This document shows positions 20,343 through 29,898 of a stretch of 64,000 bases of DNA, piece after piece (the stretch's first letter is position 1; each line of letters begins with the position of its first letter). The notes below the pieces were generated by a model. That model saw only the letters and a program-made list of their open reading frames with translations, made no database searches and had not been told where the DNA came from. The position numbers were made by a program, and so were the translations under genes. Source of the stretch: Luteimonas aquatica (GTDB lineage: Bacteria; Pseudomonadota; Gammaproteobacteria; Xanthomonadales; Xanthomonadaceae). The stretch lies in NCBI RefSeq assembly GCF_022662575.1, contig NZ_JALBFU010000001.1, positions 1,181,810 through 1,245,809 of the forward strand, in the 5' to 3' direction.

Positions 20343-22115
20343 TCAGTGGAATGCGCCAAGGCGCATTCCGGCCATCAGCGACAGATGGTCGGCGACCGGC
20401 CCCAGCACCAACGCCGGCATGAACTGCAGCACGGTGAGGACGGCGATCACCGCGACCAGGGTCAGCGCGAAGGTCGGCGTTTCGATGTGCAGGCTGCCGG
20501 CGCTTTCCGGCGCCTGGCGCTTGCGGGCGAGGCCGGCGGCGACGATCAGCGGCACGATCAGCGCCGGATAGCGGCCCAGCAGCAGCACGGCGACGCAGCT
20601 CAGGTTCCACCAGTAGGTGTTGTCGCCCAGGCCCTCGAAGCCGGAACCGTTGTTGGCGAAGGCCGAGGTGTACTCGTAGAACACCTGCCCGATGCCGTGG
20701 AAGCCTGGGTTGGAGTTGCCTGTGATCGAGGGGATGGCCAGCGTCACCGCGGTGAAGCCCAGCACCACCAGCGGCTGCAGCAGGATCAGCAGCGCCAGCA
20801 GCCGTACCTCGGGCGCCTCGATCTTGCGCCCGAACAGTTCCGGCGTACGCCCGGTCATCAGCCCGGCCAGGAACACGCCCAGCAACAGGTAGACCAGGAA
20901 CTGCTGCAGACCGCAGCCGATGCCGCCCCACACCGCGTTCACCAGCATGTTCACCAGGGCGACGCCGCCGGTGAGCGGGCTGAGCGAGTCGTGCATGGCG
21001 TTGACCGAGCCGTTGGAGGTCTGCGTGGTCACCGCCGCCCACAGCGCCGAGGCCTCGGCGCCGAATCGGGTTTCCTTGCCTTCCATCAGCGCCGGATCGC
21101 CGCTCGTGGCCGAGTGCGCCTCCGACCAGAGCGCCGCCGACGTGGACAGCACCGACATCAGTAGCATCGACCCGAACACCAGCGCGGTGAATTTGCGGCG
21201 CCCGGTGAACGGCCCGACCATGAAGGCGACCGCGACCGGGATCAGCACGATCGCCAGCGTTTCCAGGAAATTGGACAGCGGCGTCGGATTCTCCAGCGGC
21301 ACCGCGCTGTTGGGGCCGTACCAGCCGCCGCCGTTGGTGCCGAGCTGCTTGGCCGCCACCATCGGCGCGACCGGGCCGAGCGGGATCTTCTGTTCGCGCA
21401 TCCCGGCCGAAGCATCCAGGGGCGCCGCCGTCGGACCCGCCTGCAGCGTCGCCGGTACGCCCTGGCTGGCGAGCAGCAGGCTCCAGACCAGGCAGATCGG
21501 CAGCATGAAGCGCACGCTCGCGCGCACCACGTCGACGTAGTAGTTGCCGACGTCGATGTCGTCGCTGGCTTCGGTCTGTGCTTGCGACTGCCGTCCATGG
21601 CGCGACATCTCCGACTGCGGATCGCCCCGCCCCCCGAACAGGGCGCGCAACGTCGCCACCACCAGGGCCAGGCCCATCATCGGCGTCACCACCTGCAGGC
21701 CGACGATGCCCACCATCTGCGACAGGTACGACAGCTGCGCCTGTCCCGAGTAGTGCTGCTGGTTGGTGTTGGTGAGGAAGGACACCATCGTGTGCAGCGC
21801 CAGGTCCCAGCGCATGTTGGGCACGGCATCCGGGTTCAGCGGCAGCCAGGCCTGGGTCATGAACTGCATCCAGACGATCAGGCCGATCGCAAGATTGCTG
21901 GCCAGGAAGGCGCCGGCGTAGCCGCGCCAGGACATGCCGCGGACGCGGCCGGCGGCGTCGAAGCGCACGCCCAGCAGCGCGTAGAGCGGCTTCTCGATGA
22001 AGCCGAACGCGCGGTCGCCGCGCATCGGCGCGCCGCGCATCACCGCGGCGAGATAGCGGCCCAGCGGCCAGCCGAGGGCGACGGCAAGGACAAGAATGAG
22101 TAGGGCTTCGATCAT
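20343..22115 (-). CDS. kdpA: Potassium-transporting ATPase, channel subunit A
   Basis: A 590-residue integral membrane protein that forms the K+ selectivity filter. Recognisable family segments include [47 protein letters not shown] (filter loop), [17 protein letters not shown] (filter loop) and [13 protein letters not shown] (filter loop). It has about ten hydrophobic segments. An extra hydrophilic stretch of about 20 residues ([20 protein letters not shown]) precedes [13 protein letters not shown] and is absent from E. coli KdpA. It lies between kdpF (74 bases upstream) and kdpB (55 bases downstream). Confidence 0.96.
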   Translation of the reverse strand: MIEALLILVLAVALGWPLGRYLAAVMRGAPMRGDRAFGFIEKPLYALLGVRFDAAGRVRGMSWRGYAGAFLASNLAIGLIVWMQFMTQAWLPLNPDAVPNMRWDLALHTMVSFLTNTNQQHYSGQAQLSYLSQMVGIVGLQVVTPMMGLALVVATLRALFGGRGDPQSEMSRHGRQSQAQTEASDDIDVGNYYVDVVRASVRFMLPICLVWSLLLASQGVPATLQAGPTAAPLDASAGMREQKIPLGPVAPMVAAKQLGTNGGGWYGPNSAVPLENPTPLSNFLETLAIVLIPVAVAFMVGPFTGRRKFTALVFGSMLLMSVLSTSAALWSEAHSATSGDPALMEGKETRFGAEASALWAAVTTQTSNGSVNAMHDSLSPLTGGVALVNMLVNAVWGGIGCGLQQFLVYLLLGVFLAGLMTGRTPELFGRKIEAPEVRLLALLILLQPLVVLGFTAVTLAIPSITGNSNPGFHGIGQVFYEYTSAFANNGSGFEGLGDNTYWWNLSCVAVLLLGRYPALIVPLIVAAGLARKRQAPESAGSLHIETPTFALTLVAVIAVLTVLQFMPALVLGPVADHLSLMAGMRLGAFH

Positions 22116-22189
22116 GGCGATTCAGCCGGGAAACGGTGGAACAAGCGGCGCGGCGCGAACGCCCGCCCCTGCCCGCCTTCCCTTGGCTC

Positions 22190-22282
22190 TCAGAATTTCT
22201 CGGGAAAGAGGATCACGAACATCAGGTAGGCACCGGCAACGATCACTGCGATGCCGCACAACAGGGCCAGCCAGCCAGGCAT
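22190..22282 (-). CDS. kdpF: Potassium-transporting ATPase small subunit F
   Basis: A 30-residue single-span membrane peptide, MPGWLALLCGIAVIVAGAYLMFVILFPEKF. It has the size, the Trp near the N-terminus, the central transmembrane helix and the FPEKF-type C-terminus of KdpF, which stabilises the KdpABC complex. It is the first gene of the operon, 74 bases before kdpA, and has a GGGAGA ribosome site. An in-frame extension upstream exists but would add 38 unrelated residues. Confidence 0.92.
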   Translation of the reverse strand: MPGWLALLCGIAVIVAGAYLMFVILFPEKF

Positions 22283-22309
22283 GACGCGTCTCCCATCGTT
22301 TGGAATTGG

Positions 22310-22336
22310 GGCAACACTGACTTGATCAGCGTTGCC
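22310..22336 (-). promoter_or_regulatory. Inverted repeat upstream of kdpF, candidate KdpE site
   Basis: GGCAAC-A-CTGA-cttga-TCAG-C-GTTGCC: arms of 6 and 4 bases pair perfectly on both sides of one symmetric mismatch, giving a 27-base dyad. It ends 28 bases before the kdpF ATG and begins 4 bases after the stop of the porin gene. No T-run follows it on the minus strand, so a rho-independent terminator is less likely than a regulator site, although a weak terminator of the porin gene cannot be excluded. Confidence 0.45.
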
Positions 22337-22340
22337 TTGG

Positions 22341-23087
22341 TTAGAAACTGGCTTGCAGCGCCGCTTCGATGCGGCTGCCTGCGGACTTGTCGCCAAAGAA
22401 TTCCTTGGCCTTGGAATCGGTGCCGTGCGCGGTCAGGCGCACCTCGAGTGCGCGCCCTTCGCCGATGCCGGCGAAGGCCCAGACCGCGCTGATCGAACCG
22501 TGCGTGTAGTCGTCGTCGCGGCGGTCGCCGTTGACGTCCTTGAGCGCGTAGTGGGCCAGGGTCGCCTCGAAGCGCAGGCGCTCGTTGACCGGCATCCGTG
22601 CCCCGACCAGGCCGTAGACGCCGCGCTCGTCGTAGCCGAGCGCGGTGTTGGACCAGCCCAGCGAGGCCCAGTAATTGCCCTTCCAGGTCACGGTGCCGTT
22701 GAGCTCGGTCCAGTTCAGATCGGTGGCGGTCGAGGGATAGCGGTAGTGCAGGACGTTGACGTCCAGCGCCCAGTCCTCGTCGAGGTTTCCGGCCCAGCCG
22801 ATCGCGTAGTCGAACTCGCTGCTGGCATGGGTCTGCGGCGCGAACTCGACGTTCGAGGCCCAGACCGAGCCGTAGACGCCGGAGTCGCCGGCGATCCTGA
22901 AACCGGCCTGCACCGCCGGGTCGCCCTGGGTCTGGGTGCTGCCGCGCCACACGTAGTCGGTGGTGAGCGTAGCGTTGCCGGCGAGCGTCGCCGCGCCGGC
23001 CGGCGCGGCGCACGACAACAGGCCGGCGCAGGCCGCGGACCGCGCGGCAATGCCGGCGCGGCGGCCTGAAAACACTTGCGAGAGCAT
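22341..23087 (-). CDS. TorF family putative outer membrane porin
   Basis: A 248-residue outer membrane beta-barrel protein. The start at 23087 gives a signal peptide with an Arg-rich head and the AAPAGAATLAG cleavage region. The mature N-terminus NATLTTDYVWRGSTQTQGDPAVQAGFRIAG is the TorF/Gcw-type signature (xSDYxxRGxSQTxxxPAxQ), followed by alternating barrel strands (GVYGSVWASNVEF, SEFDYAIGWAGNLDEDWALDV) and a terminal aromatic residue (ALQASF). The substrate is unknown. It lies directly upstream of kdpF with only the dyad and about 58 bases between, so cotranscription with kdp is conceivable. Confidence 0.87.
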   Translation of the reverse strand: MLSQVFSGRRAGIAARSAACAGLLSCAAPAGAATLAGNATLTTDYVWRGSTQTQGDPAVQAGFRIAGDSGVYGSVWASNVEFAPQTHASSEFDYAIGWAGNLDEDWALDVNVLHYRYPSTATDLNWTELNGTVTWKGNYWASLGWSNTALGYDERGVYGLVGARMPVNERLRFEATLAHYALKDVNGDRRDDDYTHGSISAVWAFAGIGEGRALEVRLTAHGTDSKAKEFFGDKSAGSRIEAALQASF

Positions 23088-23145
23088 GAGGAAATCCGTT
23101 GAAAATCCGCCCGGATCGGGCATGGCGAAATTTTCGTGCGGATGC

Positions 23146-23195
23146 GCGTAAAGCCGATATGCCCGGCATTCGCGAAGGCGTAAATTCGGCGTAAA
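23146..23195 (-). promoter_or_regulatory. Three GCGTAAA direct repeats upstream of the TorF gene
   Basis: GCGTAAA occurs at 23146, 23178 and 23189; the last two are exactly 11 bases apart, one helical turn. Direct heptamers one turn apart are the usual layout of OmpR/PhoB-type regulator sites, and the cluster lies 60 to 110 bases before the porin start. The regulator is not known. Confidence 0.3.
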
Positions 23196-23332
23196 GACCG
23201 GGCCGGTTTGCGTCATCTTCGGCCGGGGCCGCTATCCGCCATGCGGCGGTTCCCGAATGGCCGGAACGGCCGGCCGGGCCGGACCGGCCATTCGCCGCTC
23301 AAAGCCGCCGTGCGGCGGAGAAAGGCGCCGCG

Positions 23333-25174
23333 TCAGGCGTCCGCGTCCGCGGCCACGAAGCCGCCGGTCTGGCGCCGCCACAGGCGTGCGTACAGGCCGT
23401 CGCGGGCGACCAGTTCGGCGTGCGTGCCGGTCTCGATGATCCGCCCTTGGTCCATCACCACCAGCCGGTCCATGCGCGCGATGGTCGACAGGCGGTGCGC
23501 GATGGCGATCACCGTCTTGCCTTCCATCAGCGTGTCGAGGCTGTCCTGGATCGCGGCCTCGACCTCGGAATCCAATGCCGAGGTCGCCTCGTCCAGCAAC
23601 AGAATCGGCGCGTCCTTGAGCAGCACGCGCGCGATGGCCACGCGCTGGCGCTGGCCGCCGGAGAGCTTGACGCCGCGCTCGCCCACCATCGCCTCGTAGC
23701 CCGTATGCCCTTCCCCGTCGACCAGCGTGGCGATGAAGCCTTCGGCGCGCGCATTGCGCACCGCCGCCTCCAGCGCTTCCTGGCCGGCATCGGGACGTCC
23801 GTACAGCAGGTTGTCGCGGATCGAGCGATGCAGCAGCGAGGTGTCCTGCGTCACCACGCCGATCTGGCCGCGCAGGCTTTCCTGGGTGACGGCGGCGATG
23901 TCCTGGCCGTCGATCAGGATACGGCCGGCCTCCAGGTCGTACAGGCGCAGCAGGACGTTGACCAGCGTGGATTTGCCCGCGCCGGAAGGCCCGACCAGGC
24001 CGATGCGCTCGCCGGCCCGCACTTCCAGGTCGAGCCCGGCGATCACGCCGCCGCGCTTGCCGTAGTGGAAGTGGATGTTCTCGAAGCGCACCTCGCCGCG
24101 CGTGATGCGCAGCGGCCTGGCGTCCTCGCGGTCCACCACGGTATGCGGCTCGGCCACCGTCTGCATGCCGTCCTGCACGGTGCCGATCGCCTCGAAGATG
24201 CCGTTGACCACCCACATGATCCAGCTGGCCATGTTCTCGATGCGCACCACCAGGCCGGTGGCCAGCACGATCGCGCCGACGCTCACCTTGCCCTGCGACC
24301 ACAGCCACAGGGCGAGGCCGGCGGTGCCCACCACCATGCAGCCGTTGAGCAGGGTCATGCTGACGTCCATCACCGTGGTGATGCGGGTCATCGCGCGCAG
24401 CTTGGCGACGTTCTCCGCCACCGCCTCGGCGACGTAGGCATCCTCGCGCTCGGCATGCGGGAACAGCTTGAGCGTGGCGATGTTGGTGTAGCCGTCCACC
24501 ACCCGCCCCATGAACTTGGAACGCGCCTGCGACGCCTGCCAGGAACGTTCCTTGGTGCGCGGCACGAAATAGGCCAGCATCGCCACGTAGCCGACCAGCC
24601 AGGCGAGCAGCGGCAGCATCAGCCAGGGATCGGCCTGCGCGAACAGCACCAGCGAGGAGACGATGTAGACCAGCACGTGCCAGATCGCGTCGACCACCTG
24701 CACCGCCGACTCGCGCAGCGACGCGCCGGTCTGCATCACCCGGTTGGCGACGCGGCCGGCGTAGTCGTTCTGGAAGAAGCTCAGGCTCTGCCGCACCACG
24801 TGGCGATGCTGCTGCCAGCGGATGCGCGCGGTCAGGCCCGGCGTCAGCGTCTGGTGCACGAGCAGGTTGTGCAGGCCGAACAGCACCGGCCGGGCGATCA
24901 GGATCACGAACGCCATCCACAGCAGTTCGCTGCCGTGGCGCCGGAAGAAGCCGTCCGAAGGCACGTCCTTGGCCATGTCGACCAGGCGGCCGAGGTAGTC
25001 GAACACCGCGACCTCGACCAGCGAGCCGAACAGCCCGACCACGAACAGGGCGACGAAGATGCCGCGCACCTGGCGCAGGTAGTGCCAGTAGAAGCGCCAC
25101 ACGCCGCGCGGCGGCGTTTCGGCGCCGGTCTTGGCGAACACGTCGATCAGCGACTCGAACCAGCGGAAAATCAT
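23333..25174 (-). CDS. ABC exporter, fused permease and ATPase
   Basis: A 613-residue half-transporter of the MsbA/ABCB type that works as a homodimer in the inner membrane. The membrane domain (residues about 30-330) has six hydrophobic segments; the ATPase domain has Walker A GPSGAGKST near residue 395, Q-loop VTQDTSLLH, signature LSGGQRQR near residue 505, Walker B ILLLDEATSALD and the H-loop AHRLSTI. The EN..FHYGKRGGVIAGLDLEV phrase marks the domain start. The gene is single; the substrate is unknown and could be a lipid, peptide or drug. A short CCGCCG/CGGCGG hairpin lies downstream but without a strong T-tract. Confidence 0.92.
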   Translation of the reverse strand: MIFRWFESLIDVFAKTGAETPPRGVWRFYWHYLRQVRGIFVALFVVGLFGSLVEVAVFDYLGRLVDMAKDVPSDGFFRRHGSELLWMAFVILIARPVLFGLHNLLVHQTLTPGLTARIRWQQHRHVVRQSLSFFQNDYAGRVANRVMQTGASLRESAVQVVDAIWHVLVYIVSSLVLFAQADPWLMLPLLAWLVGYVAMLAYFVPRTKERSWQASQARSKFMGRVVDGYTNIATLKLFPHAEREDAYVAEAVAENVAKLRAMTRITTVMDVSMTLLNGCMVVGTAGLALWLWSQGKVSVGAIVLATGLVVRIENMASWIMWVVNGIFEAIGTVQDGMQTVAEPHTVVDREDARPLRITRGEVRFENIHFHYGKRGGVIAGLDLEVRAGERIGLVGPSGAGKSTLVNVLLRLYDLEAGRILIDGQDIAAVTQESLRGQIGVVTQDTSLLHRSIRDNLLYGRPDAGQEALEAAVRNARAEGFIATLVDGEGHTGYEAMVGERGVKLSGGQRQRVAIARVLLKDAPILLLDEATSALDSEVEAAIQDSLDTLMEGKTVIAIAHRLSTIARMDRLVVMDQGRIIETGTHAELVARDGLYARLWRRQTGGFVAADADA

Positions 25175-25295
25175 CGACAGCTCCTTGTGCGTCCGCGGAT
25201 TGTCTCATCCGCGACGTGAGCGCTTCCTTCGCGCCGGCGCGGCATTCCGCAAGAAAACCCGATGCGGGGGCCCGGCGGAAGCGCGGCGCGCGCCG

Positions 25296-26945
25296 CTATT
25301 GCCTGGCGTCGCCCGCCTGCTTGGCCGGCACCAGGCGCAGATCGTGGAAATCGAAGCTGAAATCGGTCAGAGGCGAGATCGCCTTCATGCGCGCCTCGAC
25401 GATCCCGCCGTCCGGATCGAGCGCGAAGGTGAGGAACGCGTCCGCGTTCAGGCTGCGGTCGCGCCAGCGCACGATGAAGCTGTCGTGCTGCCAGTGCTCC
25501 AGATCGCCCAGCAGCTGCGCGGTCCTGGCGAACTGCAGCTGCAGTCCCTTTCCGGAGGAGGAGATCACCACGTCGCCGTACCAGGCGTCATGGTAGGTGC
25601 CGGCGTAGGACGCCAGCGGCAGCGACGGCCTGGACGCCTTGTCGCGCGCCGCCTCGTGCTTGCGCCAGCTGTCGTCGGCATCGCCCTTGGCCTTGGCCAC
25701 CGCCGCGGCGTACGCCGCCAGCCAGTCGGTCTTCGGCGCGTCGAGGAAGGCATCGAGCACGCGCATCGTCACCGCGTTGAAGGCCGCGCCCACCTCCTGG
25801 TTGGTCAGCACGATCACGCCCAGCTTGCGCGAGGGCACCAGGGTCAGCCGCGACACCATGCCCGGCCAGCCGCCGGTATGCCAGACCAGTTTCTGGCCGC
25901 GGTAGTCGCTCAGCTGCCAGCCCTCGCCGTAGCCGAGGAAATTCGGCATCGCCGCGGCCAGCGCGGGCACGGACGGCTTGGGCACCGGGATCGGCGTGAT
26001 CACCGACCACATCTCCTGCTGGCGCTTCTCGCTGAAGAGGCGCTTGCCGGCCTCGCCGTCCGCCGCCGCGCCATCCCTGATCGCGCCGCCGTCGAGCTGC
26101 ACGCGCATCCACTTGGTCATGTCGTGCACGCTCGAATACAGCCCGCCCGCGCCGGCCACGTTCGACCAGGTCAGCGGCGCCACCGGCTTCAGGTCCTTGA
26201 AGTCGTACAGCGCGTGGCCGGTGGCGACGTTGTCGCCGGGCTTGACCGAGTCGCTGTTGAAGCGGGTCTCGTCCATGTCCAGCGGCCCCAGCACCCGCGT
26301 GCGCAGGAACTGCTCGTAGGACATGCCGCCGACCTGCTCGATCACCATCTGCGCCACGCCGAAGAGGATGTTGTCGTAGGCGTAGCGGTCGCGGAAGCCG
26401 TTCTTGATCGGCACCTCGCGCAGGCGCTCGGCGACCTCGCGCGCGCTGTAGGTGGTGGTCGGCCAGAACAGCAGGTCGCCGGCGCCCAGCCCGAGGCCGC
26501 TGCGGTGCGCGAGCAGGTCGCGCACGCGCATCTCGCGCGTCACGTAGGCGTCGGACATGCGGAACCAGGGCAGATGGTCGATGACGCGGTCGTCCAGAGA
26601 AAGCTTGCCCTCGTCGGCCAGGATCGACAGCGAGGCCGCGGTGAAGGCCTTGGTGTTGGAGGCGATGGCGAACATGGTGTGCGCGTCCACCGGCGCGTCC
26701 TCGCCGAGCTTGCGCAGGCCGTAGCCCTTCTCCAGCACGATGCGCCCGTCCTGCACCACGGCCACGGCGATGCCGGGCACGTCGAACTGCTTGCGCACGG
26801 CCTCGACGTAGGCGTCGAAGTCCTGCATCTGCGCCGGCAGCGCCGGGGCATCGGCCGGCGGCGCCGGCTGTGCCTGCGCCGCCGAGGCGGCGAACGCGAT
26901 CGGGATCTGCAGCACGAGCGCGCAGCAAAGACGCAACAGGGACAT
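25296..26945 (-). CDS. Secreted serine hydrolase of the beta-lactamase (class C/PBP) fold
   Basis: A 549-residue protein with a signal peptide (residues 1 to about 26, ASAAQAQP). Catalytic motifs: Ser96-x-x-Lys99 (SNTK), Tyr190-Asp-Asn192 and His356-Thr-Gly (HTGG, replacing KTG). This set fits the class C-like esterase/peptidase family more than a true beta-lactamase. After residue about 440 comes a DUF3471-like beta-barrel extension (LASYAGTYHDAWYGDVVIS). Inferred role: a periplasmic esterase or peptidase. It is divergent from the VOC gene with 133 bases between. Confidence 0.9.
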   Translation of the reverse strand: MSLLRLCCALVLQIPIAFAASAAQAQPAPPADAPALPAQMQDFDAYVEAVRKQFDVPGIAVAVVQDGRIVLEKGYGLRKLGEDAPVDAHTMFAIASNTKAFTAASLSILADEGKLSLDDRVIDHLPWFRMSDAYVTREMRVRDLLAHRSGLGLGAGDLLFWPTTTYSAREVAERLREVPIKNGFRDRYAYDNILFGVAQMVIEQVGGMSYEQFLRTRVLGPLDMDETRFNSDSVKPGDNVATGHALYDFKDLKPVAPLTWSNVAGAGGLYSSVHDMTKWMRVQLDGGAIRDGAAADGEAGKRLFSEKRQQEMWSVITPIPVPKPSVPALAAAMPNFLGYGEGWQLSDYRGQKLVWHTGGWPGMVSRLTLVPSRKLGVIVLTNQEVGAAFNAVTMRVLDAFLDAPKTDWLAAYAAAVAKAKGDADDSWRKHEAARDKASRPSLPLASYAGTYHDAWYGDVVISSSGKGLQLQFARTAQLLGDLEHWQHDSFIVRWRDRSLNADAFLTFALDPDGGIVEARMKAISPLTDFSFDFHDLRLVPAKQAGDARQ

Positions 26946-27078
26946 CGCCGATCCTCTCCGGGCATGCCTCGTCCGGGCATGAAGCCCGCATTGTAGTCGG
27001 CGCGGATGCTGCGGTGCAGCCAACTCATGTCACGGTCTCCGGGTATCCTGCGCCTTCCCCCGTTCCCGCGAGCCCCGC

Positions 27079-27504
27079 ATGTCCCAGGCCGCCGATACCG
27101 TCTCCACCATCATCCCGGCGATGCGCTATCGCCATGCCCTGAAGATGATCGACTGGCTGTGCGAGGCCTTCGGCTTCGAAAAGCAGGAGGTCCATGCCGA
27201 GGGCGAGACCGTGCTGCACGCGCAGCTGGTCTTCGGCAACGGCATGATCATGCTCGGCTCCGCCGACAACGCCAGCGAATGGGGTCGGCACGTGGTCCAG
27301 CCGGACGAGGTGGGCATGCGCGAGACGCAGAGCGCCTGCGTCATCGTCCGCGACGCCGACGCGCACTACGCCCGCGCCAAGGCGGCCGGCGCGCAGATCG
27401 TCATCGACATCGCCGACCAGGGCTACGGCGGCCGCGGCTACGCCTGCCGCGACCCCGAGGGTCACCTGTGGTGGTTCGGCAGCTACGATCCGTGGAAGGG
27501 ATGA
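27079..27504 (+). CDS. VOC (glyoxalase/bleomycin resistance) family protein
   Basis: A 141-residue single-module VOC protein. STIIPAMRYRHALKMIDWLCEAFGFEKQ is the usual first beta-alpha unit, and QGYGGRGYACRDPEGHLWWFGSYDPW is the C-terminal unit; that ending is typical of the PhnB/YdfO-like glyoxalase group. The metal-binding His/Glu positions of true glyoxalase I are not all present, so catalysis cannot be assigned. It is followed after 75 bases by the DUF72 gene on the same strand. Confidence 0.87.
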   Translation: MSQAADTVSTIIPAMRYRHALKMIDWLCEAFGFEKQEVHAEGETVLHAQLVFGNGMIMLGSADNASEWGRHVVQPDEVGMRETQSACVIVRDADAHYARAKAAGAQIVIDIADQGYGGRGYACRDPEGHLWWFGSYDPWKG

Positions 27505-27579
27505 GGCTCGCCCGGCCCGGTGTCCCGCTCGGCGTGGAGCCTCGATGACAACGCGTCCGTTGCCTGTCGGCATCCGCGC

Positions 27580-28404
27580 ATGAGCGGCCTGTTCGACTCC
27601 GTCCCGCGCCCCGTGCAGGGCATCCGTACCGGCATCGGCGGCTGGACCTACGCGCCCTGGCGCGGCGGCATGTTCTACCCCGAGGGCCTGGTGCAGCGGC
27701 GCGAGCTGGAATACGCCAGCCGCCAGCTGACCGCCATCGAGATCAACGGCACCTACTACGGTACGCAGAAGCCGGCGACCTACGCGAAATGGCGCGACGA
27801 GACGCCGCCCGGCTTCCTGTTCTCCGCCAAGGCGCCCAAGCGCATCGCGCAGGCGCGCCGGCTCGCTGGCACCCGCGTGCAGGCGGAGGACTTCATCGGC
27901 GGCATCCTCGAGCTGGGCGATCGCCTGGGCCCGCTGGTCTGGCAGTTCGACGCCGGACGCAAGCTCGACGCCGAGGACTTCGCCGCCTTCCTGGACCTGC
28001 TGCCCGCGCAGGCCGGCGGCCGCGCGCTGCGCCACGTGCTGGACGTGCGCGACCGCGATTTCATCGACGCCCGCTATCTCGCCCTGGCCCGGGACCGCGG
28101 TATGGCGACGGTGTTCACCGACTCGTCCGACTATCCTTCCTTCGCCGACCTCACCGCCGATTTCGTCTATGCGCGGCTGATGCGCTCGCGCGCCGACGTC
28201 GCCAGCGGCTACCCGGCGCCGGAACTCGCGCAATGGGCCAGGCGCGCCCACGCCTGGGCGTCCGGCGGCCAACCCGACGACCTGCCGCGCATCGACGCGG
28301 AGACGGCCGTTCCGACGCGGCCGCGCGAGGTCTTCGTCTACTTCATCAGCGCCGCCAAGGAACGCAACCCGGCGGCGGCGATGGCCTTGCACGCCAAGCT
28401 CTGA
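27580..28404 (+). CDS. DUF72 domain-containing TIM-barrel protein
   Basis: A 274-residue cytoplasmic protein. IRTGIGGWTYAPWRGGMFYPEGL opens the family fold, followed by LTAIEINGTYYGTQKPATYAKWRDETPPGFLFSAKAPK, LVWQFDAGRKLDAEDFAAFLDLLP and a C-terminal REVFVYFISAAKERNPAAAM. These are the DUF72 (YecE) hallmarks. The ATG at 27580 is preferred to a GTG at 27520 because it begins close to the conserved core. No biochemical function is established for DUF72. It is convergent with the MFS gene. Confidence 0.93.
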   Translation: MSGLFDSVPRPVQGIRTGIGGWTYAPWRGGMFYPEGLVQRRELEYASRQLTAIEINGTYYGTQKPATYAKWRDETPPGFLFSAKAPKRIAQARRLAGTRVQAEDFIGGILELGDRLGPLVWQFDAGRKLDAEDFAAFLDLLPAQAGGRALRHVLDVRDRDFIDARYLALARDRGMATVFTDSSDYPSFADLTADFVYARLMRSRADVASGYPAPELAQWARRAHAWASGGQPDDLPRIDAETAVPTRPREVFVYFISAAKERNPAAAMALHAKL

Positions 28405-28428
28405 TCCGGGGCGTCCGGCCCGCGAGGT

Positions 28429-29748
28429 TCAGCCGTGCGGCAGCGGCCGCTGCAGCAACGCGATCGCCACTGCCGCGCCGATCGCGCAGGTCAGCGTCAC
28501 GTAGTAGGCGGGCGCCATGCCGCCCAACGACGCCGACAGCCAGCCCACCAAGGGCGGCGTGATGCCGCCGAACACCGCGTAGGCGACGTTGTAGGAGAAC
28601 GAGAGCCCGGAGAAGCGCACAGCGGGCGGAAACGCGGCGATCATCACCGCCGGCACCGTGCCCACCGTGCCGGCGAAAAACCCGGCCAGCGCGTACAGCG
28701 GGACGAACTGCGACTGCGCGCCCGCGGCCAGGTGCGCATACAGCAGGCAGGAGGCGGCGGCCAATCCGATCGCGCCGACCAGCAGCGTGCGCGCCACGCC
28801 GAAGCGGTCCGTGGCCCAGCCGAACGCCAGGCAGCCCACCGCCAGCGCGGCGGTGGCGACGCTGTTGCCGCGGAAGGCCAGCGCCGCCGGCAGCGCGAAC
28901 GCCTCCTGCACCAGCGTCGGCGTCATCAGGATCATCACCACGATCGCGGCGGTGAGCATCCACGACACCAGCATCGAGATCGCCACGCCGCCGCGATGCC
29001 GCGCCAGCACCTCGCGCACGGGATAGCCCTCGGCCAGCTCGCGCCGCTCGCGCATCTCGGCGAACACCGGCGTCTCGCTCAGCCAGCGGCGCAGATAGAC
29101 GGCGAGCAAGCCGAACGCGCCGCCCAGCAGGAACGGCACCCGCCATACCCAGCCCTGCACCTCGGCCTCGCTGTAGCGGGCATTGATCCACGCCGCCAGC
29201 AGCGAACCGATCAGGATGCCGACGGTCAGGCCCGCGGTGAGGCTGGCGCAGGCGAAGCCCACGCGGTTGCGCGGCACGTGCTCGGCCACGAACACCCAGG
29301 CGCCCGGCACCTCGCCGCCCACCGCGATCCCCTGCACGATGCGCAGCAACAGCAGCAGCAGCGGCGCCAGCACGCCGGCCTGGGCGTAGGTGGGCAGCAG
29401 CGCGATCAGCAGCGTGGGCACCGACATCAGGAACACGCTCAGGGTGAACATGCGCTTGCGCCCGACCAGGTCGCCGAAGTGCGCCATCACGATGCCGCCC
29501 AGCGGACGCGCCAGGTAGCCGGTGGCGAAGATGCCGTAGGTCTGCAGCTGCGCCAGCCACGGCGCCGTGTCGGGCGGGAAGAACAGGTGGCCGAGCGCCT
29601 TGGCGAAAAACACGAAGACGACGAAGTCGTAGAACTCGAGCGCGCCGCCGAGCGCGGACAGTCCCAGCGTCCTGGCGTCGCCGCGATCGAAGGGACGGTG
29701 CATGGCGGCGAGCCGCGCCGCGCCGGATTCGGTTGCCATGGCGCGCAT
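28429..29748 (-). CDS. MFS transporter, metabolite:proton symporter (MHS) type
   Basis: A 439-residue, 12-span inner membrane transporter. The N-terminal ALGGALEFYDFVVFVFFA, GYLARPLGGIVMAHFGDLVGRK and VQGIAVGGEVPGAWVFVAEHVPRNRVG phrases are diagnostic of the ProP/ShiA/citrate-type MHS branch. The C-terminal half includes ALAVGCLAFGWATDRFG. The substrate is likely a small organic acid or compatible solute (inference). Two ATGs, 29748 and 29739, are possible and neither has a strong ribosome site. It is divergent from the EamA gene with 150 bases between. Confidence 0.9.
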   Translation of the reverse strand: MRAMATESGAARLAAMHRPFDRGDARTLGLSALGGALEFYDFVVFVFFAKALGHLFFPPDTAPWLAQLQTYGIFATGYLARPLGGIVMAHFGDLVGRKRMFTLSVFLMSVPTLLIALLPTYAQAGVLAPLLLLLLRIVQGIAVGGEVPGAWVFVAEHVPRNRVGFACASLTAGLTVGILIGSLLAAWINARYSEAEVQGWVWRVPFLLGGAFGLLAVYLRRWLSETPVFAEMRERRELAEGYPVREVLARHRGGVAISMLVSWMLTAAIVVMILMTPTLVQEAFALPAALAFRGNSVATAALAVGCLAFGWATDRFGVARTLLVGAIGLAAASCLLYAHLAAGAQSQFVPLYALAGFFAGTVGTVPAVMIAAFPPAVRFSGLSFSYNVAYAVFGGITPPLVGWLSASLGGMAPAYYVTLTCAIGAAVAIALLQRPLPHG

Positions 29749-29898
29749 TGTCGCCCGCCGGCGCGCGATAATGCACGGCCATTCCCCTATCGCCGTTGCC
29801 GTCCATGGCGCGACATGCCCACCCCGGCCGCTCCGGCCCCGCCGCCGCGCTGACGGCACGCATCGAAACTCCCGGCCCGACGTTCGGGGCCCCGACCG

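Noticed and set aside
25296-26945. A true class C beta-lactamase
   Set aside because: The KTG box is HTGG and a DUF3471-like C-terminal domain is present, which fits esterase/peptidase relatives better.
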